From Bifidobacteriaceae bacterium (lineage in GTDB: Bacteria > Actinomycetota > Actinomycetes > Actinomycetales > WQXJ01): a stretch of DNA of 6,772 nt. Below the pieces are notes generated by a model, which was given only the letters and a program-made list of their open reading frames with translations, was not told where the DNA came from and did no database searches. Every line of letters starts with the position of its first letter. Within the stretch, counting starts at the first letter, position 1. The DNA lies in NCBI GenBank assembly GCA_031268115.1, contig JAIRXV010000060.1, positions 1-6,772 on the forward strand, written 5' to 3'. Shown here piece after piece: positions 6,279 to 6,772 of this stretch. The translations under genes were made by a program, and so were the position numbers.

Positions 6279-6290
6279 GCTACAGCCACC
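6214..6290 (-). tRNA. tRNA-His (anticodon GTG)
   Basis: A full cloverleaf reads on the - strand. The acceptor stem is GTGGCTG paired with TAGCCAC (last pair a wobble), extended by the histidine-specific extra G at position -1 (6290) opposite C73 (6217). The T arm is GCCGG, TTCAAGC, CCGGT (6225-6241). The anticodon stem CCAGA/TCTGG closes the loop TTGTGGA, with anticodon GTG complementary to 6254-6256. The D arm is GCTC/GAGC. CCA is encoded (6214-6216). It therefore looks functional despite the adjacent insertion. It starts 29 bases after the orn stop on the same strand; a weak TACCAT sequence in this gap could be a -10, or it may be co-transcribed with orn. Its 3' two-thirds overlap the recombinase coding end on the other strand. 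Confidence 0.96.
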
Positions 6291-6319
6291 ACGCAGAATG
6301 GTACACGCTCTTGGATGGG

Positions 6320-6772
6320 TCAGGCGTGCGGGTCCGATTCCCGCACCGTCGATTCCTGGATCGCCAGTGCGGCGGCGCGGGCCGTGTCGCTGTCTGGGCC
6401 AGGATCGCGGACAAACATGGTGGTCCGGTAATAACGCAACTCGTCGACCGAGTCGTAGATGTCCGCTAGGGCGCGATGGCCCCCCAGCTTCTCTGGCGCC
6501 GCGAAATAGACGCGCGGGTACCACCGGCGGGCCAGTTCCTTGATTGAGGACACATCTATGGTCCGGTAGTGCAGGTAGTTCCCAAACTGGGGCAGATCCC
6601 GGTCAATGAAACCCCGGTCGGTGCTGACCGAATTCCCCGCTAGTGGTGCCTTGCCAGGCGCCGGTGCGTACTTGGAGACATAGGCCATGACTCGTGACTG
6701 AGCCTCTTCCAAACTGACGCCGTTCGCCAGGTGGTGGAGCAGGCCGGAGTCGGTATGCATCTGGCGCACAAA
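6320..6772 (-). CDS. orn: Oligoribonuclease, C-terminal part (5' end outside window)
   Basis: Oligoribonuclease is a DEDDh-family 3'-to-5' exonuclease that degrades very short RNAs, including the linear dinucleotides left from cyclic di-GMP turnover. The visible 150 residues begin mid-protein at the window edge (HTDSGLL) and end at the TGA at 6320-6322. The second exonuclease motif is GNSVSTDRGF (Asp52 of the visible part), followed by the family signature YLHYRTIDVSSIKELARRWY. The third motif is HRALAD (His99 and Asp104), then the ELRYYR helix. Catalytic residues in this part are intact; the DxE motif lies outside the window. Length and tail match actinobacterial Orn. As I recall, orn next to tRNA-His is a recurrent arrangement in actinobacteria such as Mycobacterium. 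It is host chromosome, opposite in direction to the element genes. Confidence 0.93.
   Translation of the reverse strand, partial: FVRQMHTDSGLLHHLANGVSLEEAQSRVMAYVSKYAPAPGKAPLAGNSVSTDRGFIDRDLPQFGNYLHYRTIDVSSIKELARRWYPRVYFAAPEKLGGHRALADIYDSVDELRYYRTTMFVRDPGPDSDTARAAALAIQESTVRESDPHA

Noticed and set aside
6326..6346. A second tRNA gene or tRNA remnant at the T-arm-like hairpin
   Set aside because: No acceptor, anticodon or D arm is recognisable around it, no CCA follows, and it is fully inside the orn reading frame.
6232..6543. + strand open frames across tRNA-His and the end of orn
   Set aside because: They are antisense to two secure features, have no ribosome binding sites or domains, and their N-termini are translated tRNA complement.
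1..6772. CRISPR array, insertion sequence or antiphage cargo genes
   Set aside because: No regularly spaced repeats, no transposase motifs, and every sizeable gap is under 155 bases; the recognisable content is conjugation, integration and chromosomal flank.

Overview
The window is high-GC DNA with dense, mostly co-directional genes. Protein content points to an actinobacterium: an actinobacterial-type VirB4/VirD4 conjugation pair, a DUF4913-like protein, and an oligoribonuclease gene next to tRNA-His. Genus cannot be resolved from this sequence. I read it as the right-hand end of an integrative and conjugative element (ICE) or its remnant, plus the chromosomal flank it inserted into.

Layout. 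From the left edge to about 4391 runs a tightly packed + strand block. It holds the C-terminal part of a VirB4-like conjugation ATPase (cut by the window edge), an unassigned 191-residue soluble protein, a VirD4/TraG-type coupling ATPase (ATGA overlap with the previous gene), an SSB-like OB-fold protein, a DUF4913-like protein, and a 72-residue basic protein of unknown role that overlaps its predecessor by 8 bases. Gaps and overlaps suggest one operon, possibly with a break at 2991-3061. No relaxase is visible. If the element has one, it lies to the left.

Positions 4392-4541 are non-coding and structurally the most striking part. A 15-bp inverted repeat (one G-T wobble) encloses a 78-base segment just upstream of the recombinase gene. 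A local hairpin competes with its left arm, and an 8-base segment is complementary to the recombinase start-codon region. This looks like either a structured leader RNA or a paired-operator control region for the integrase.

From 4542 to 6278 lies a large serine recombinase, the predicted integrase. Its reading frame runs into a tRNA-His(GTG) gene on the opposite strand (6214-6290), so its last ~21 codons are antisense tRNA. To the right, also on the - strand and cut by the window edge, is the C-terminal ~150 residues of oligoribonuclease (orn). The orn/tRNA-His pair is ordinary chromosome, so the element boundary lies within the tRNA gene.

How it works together (inference): the recombinase integrates and excises the element at the 3' part of tRNA-His. 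The VirB4-like ATPase energises the transfer channel, the coupling protein feeds DNA to it, and the SSB-like protein may coat single-stranded transfer DNA. The three small unassigned proteins are accessory by position only.
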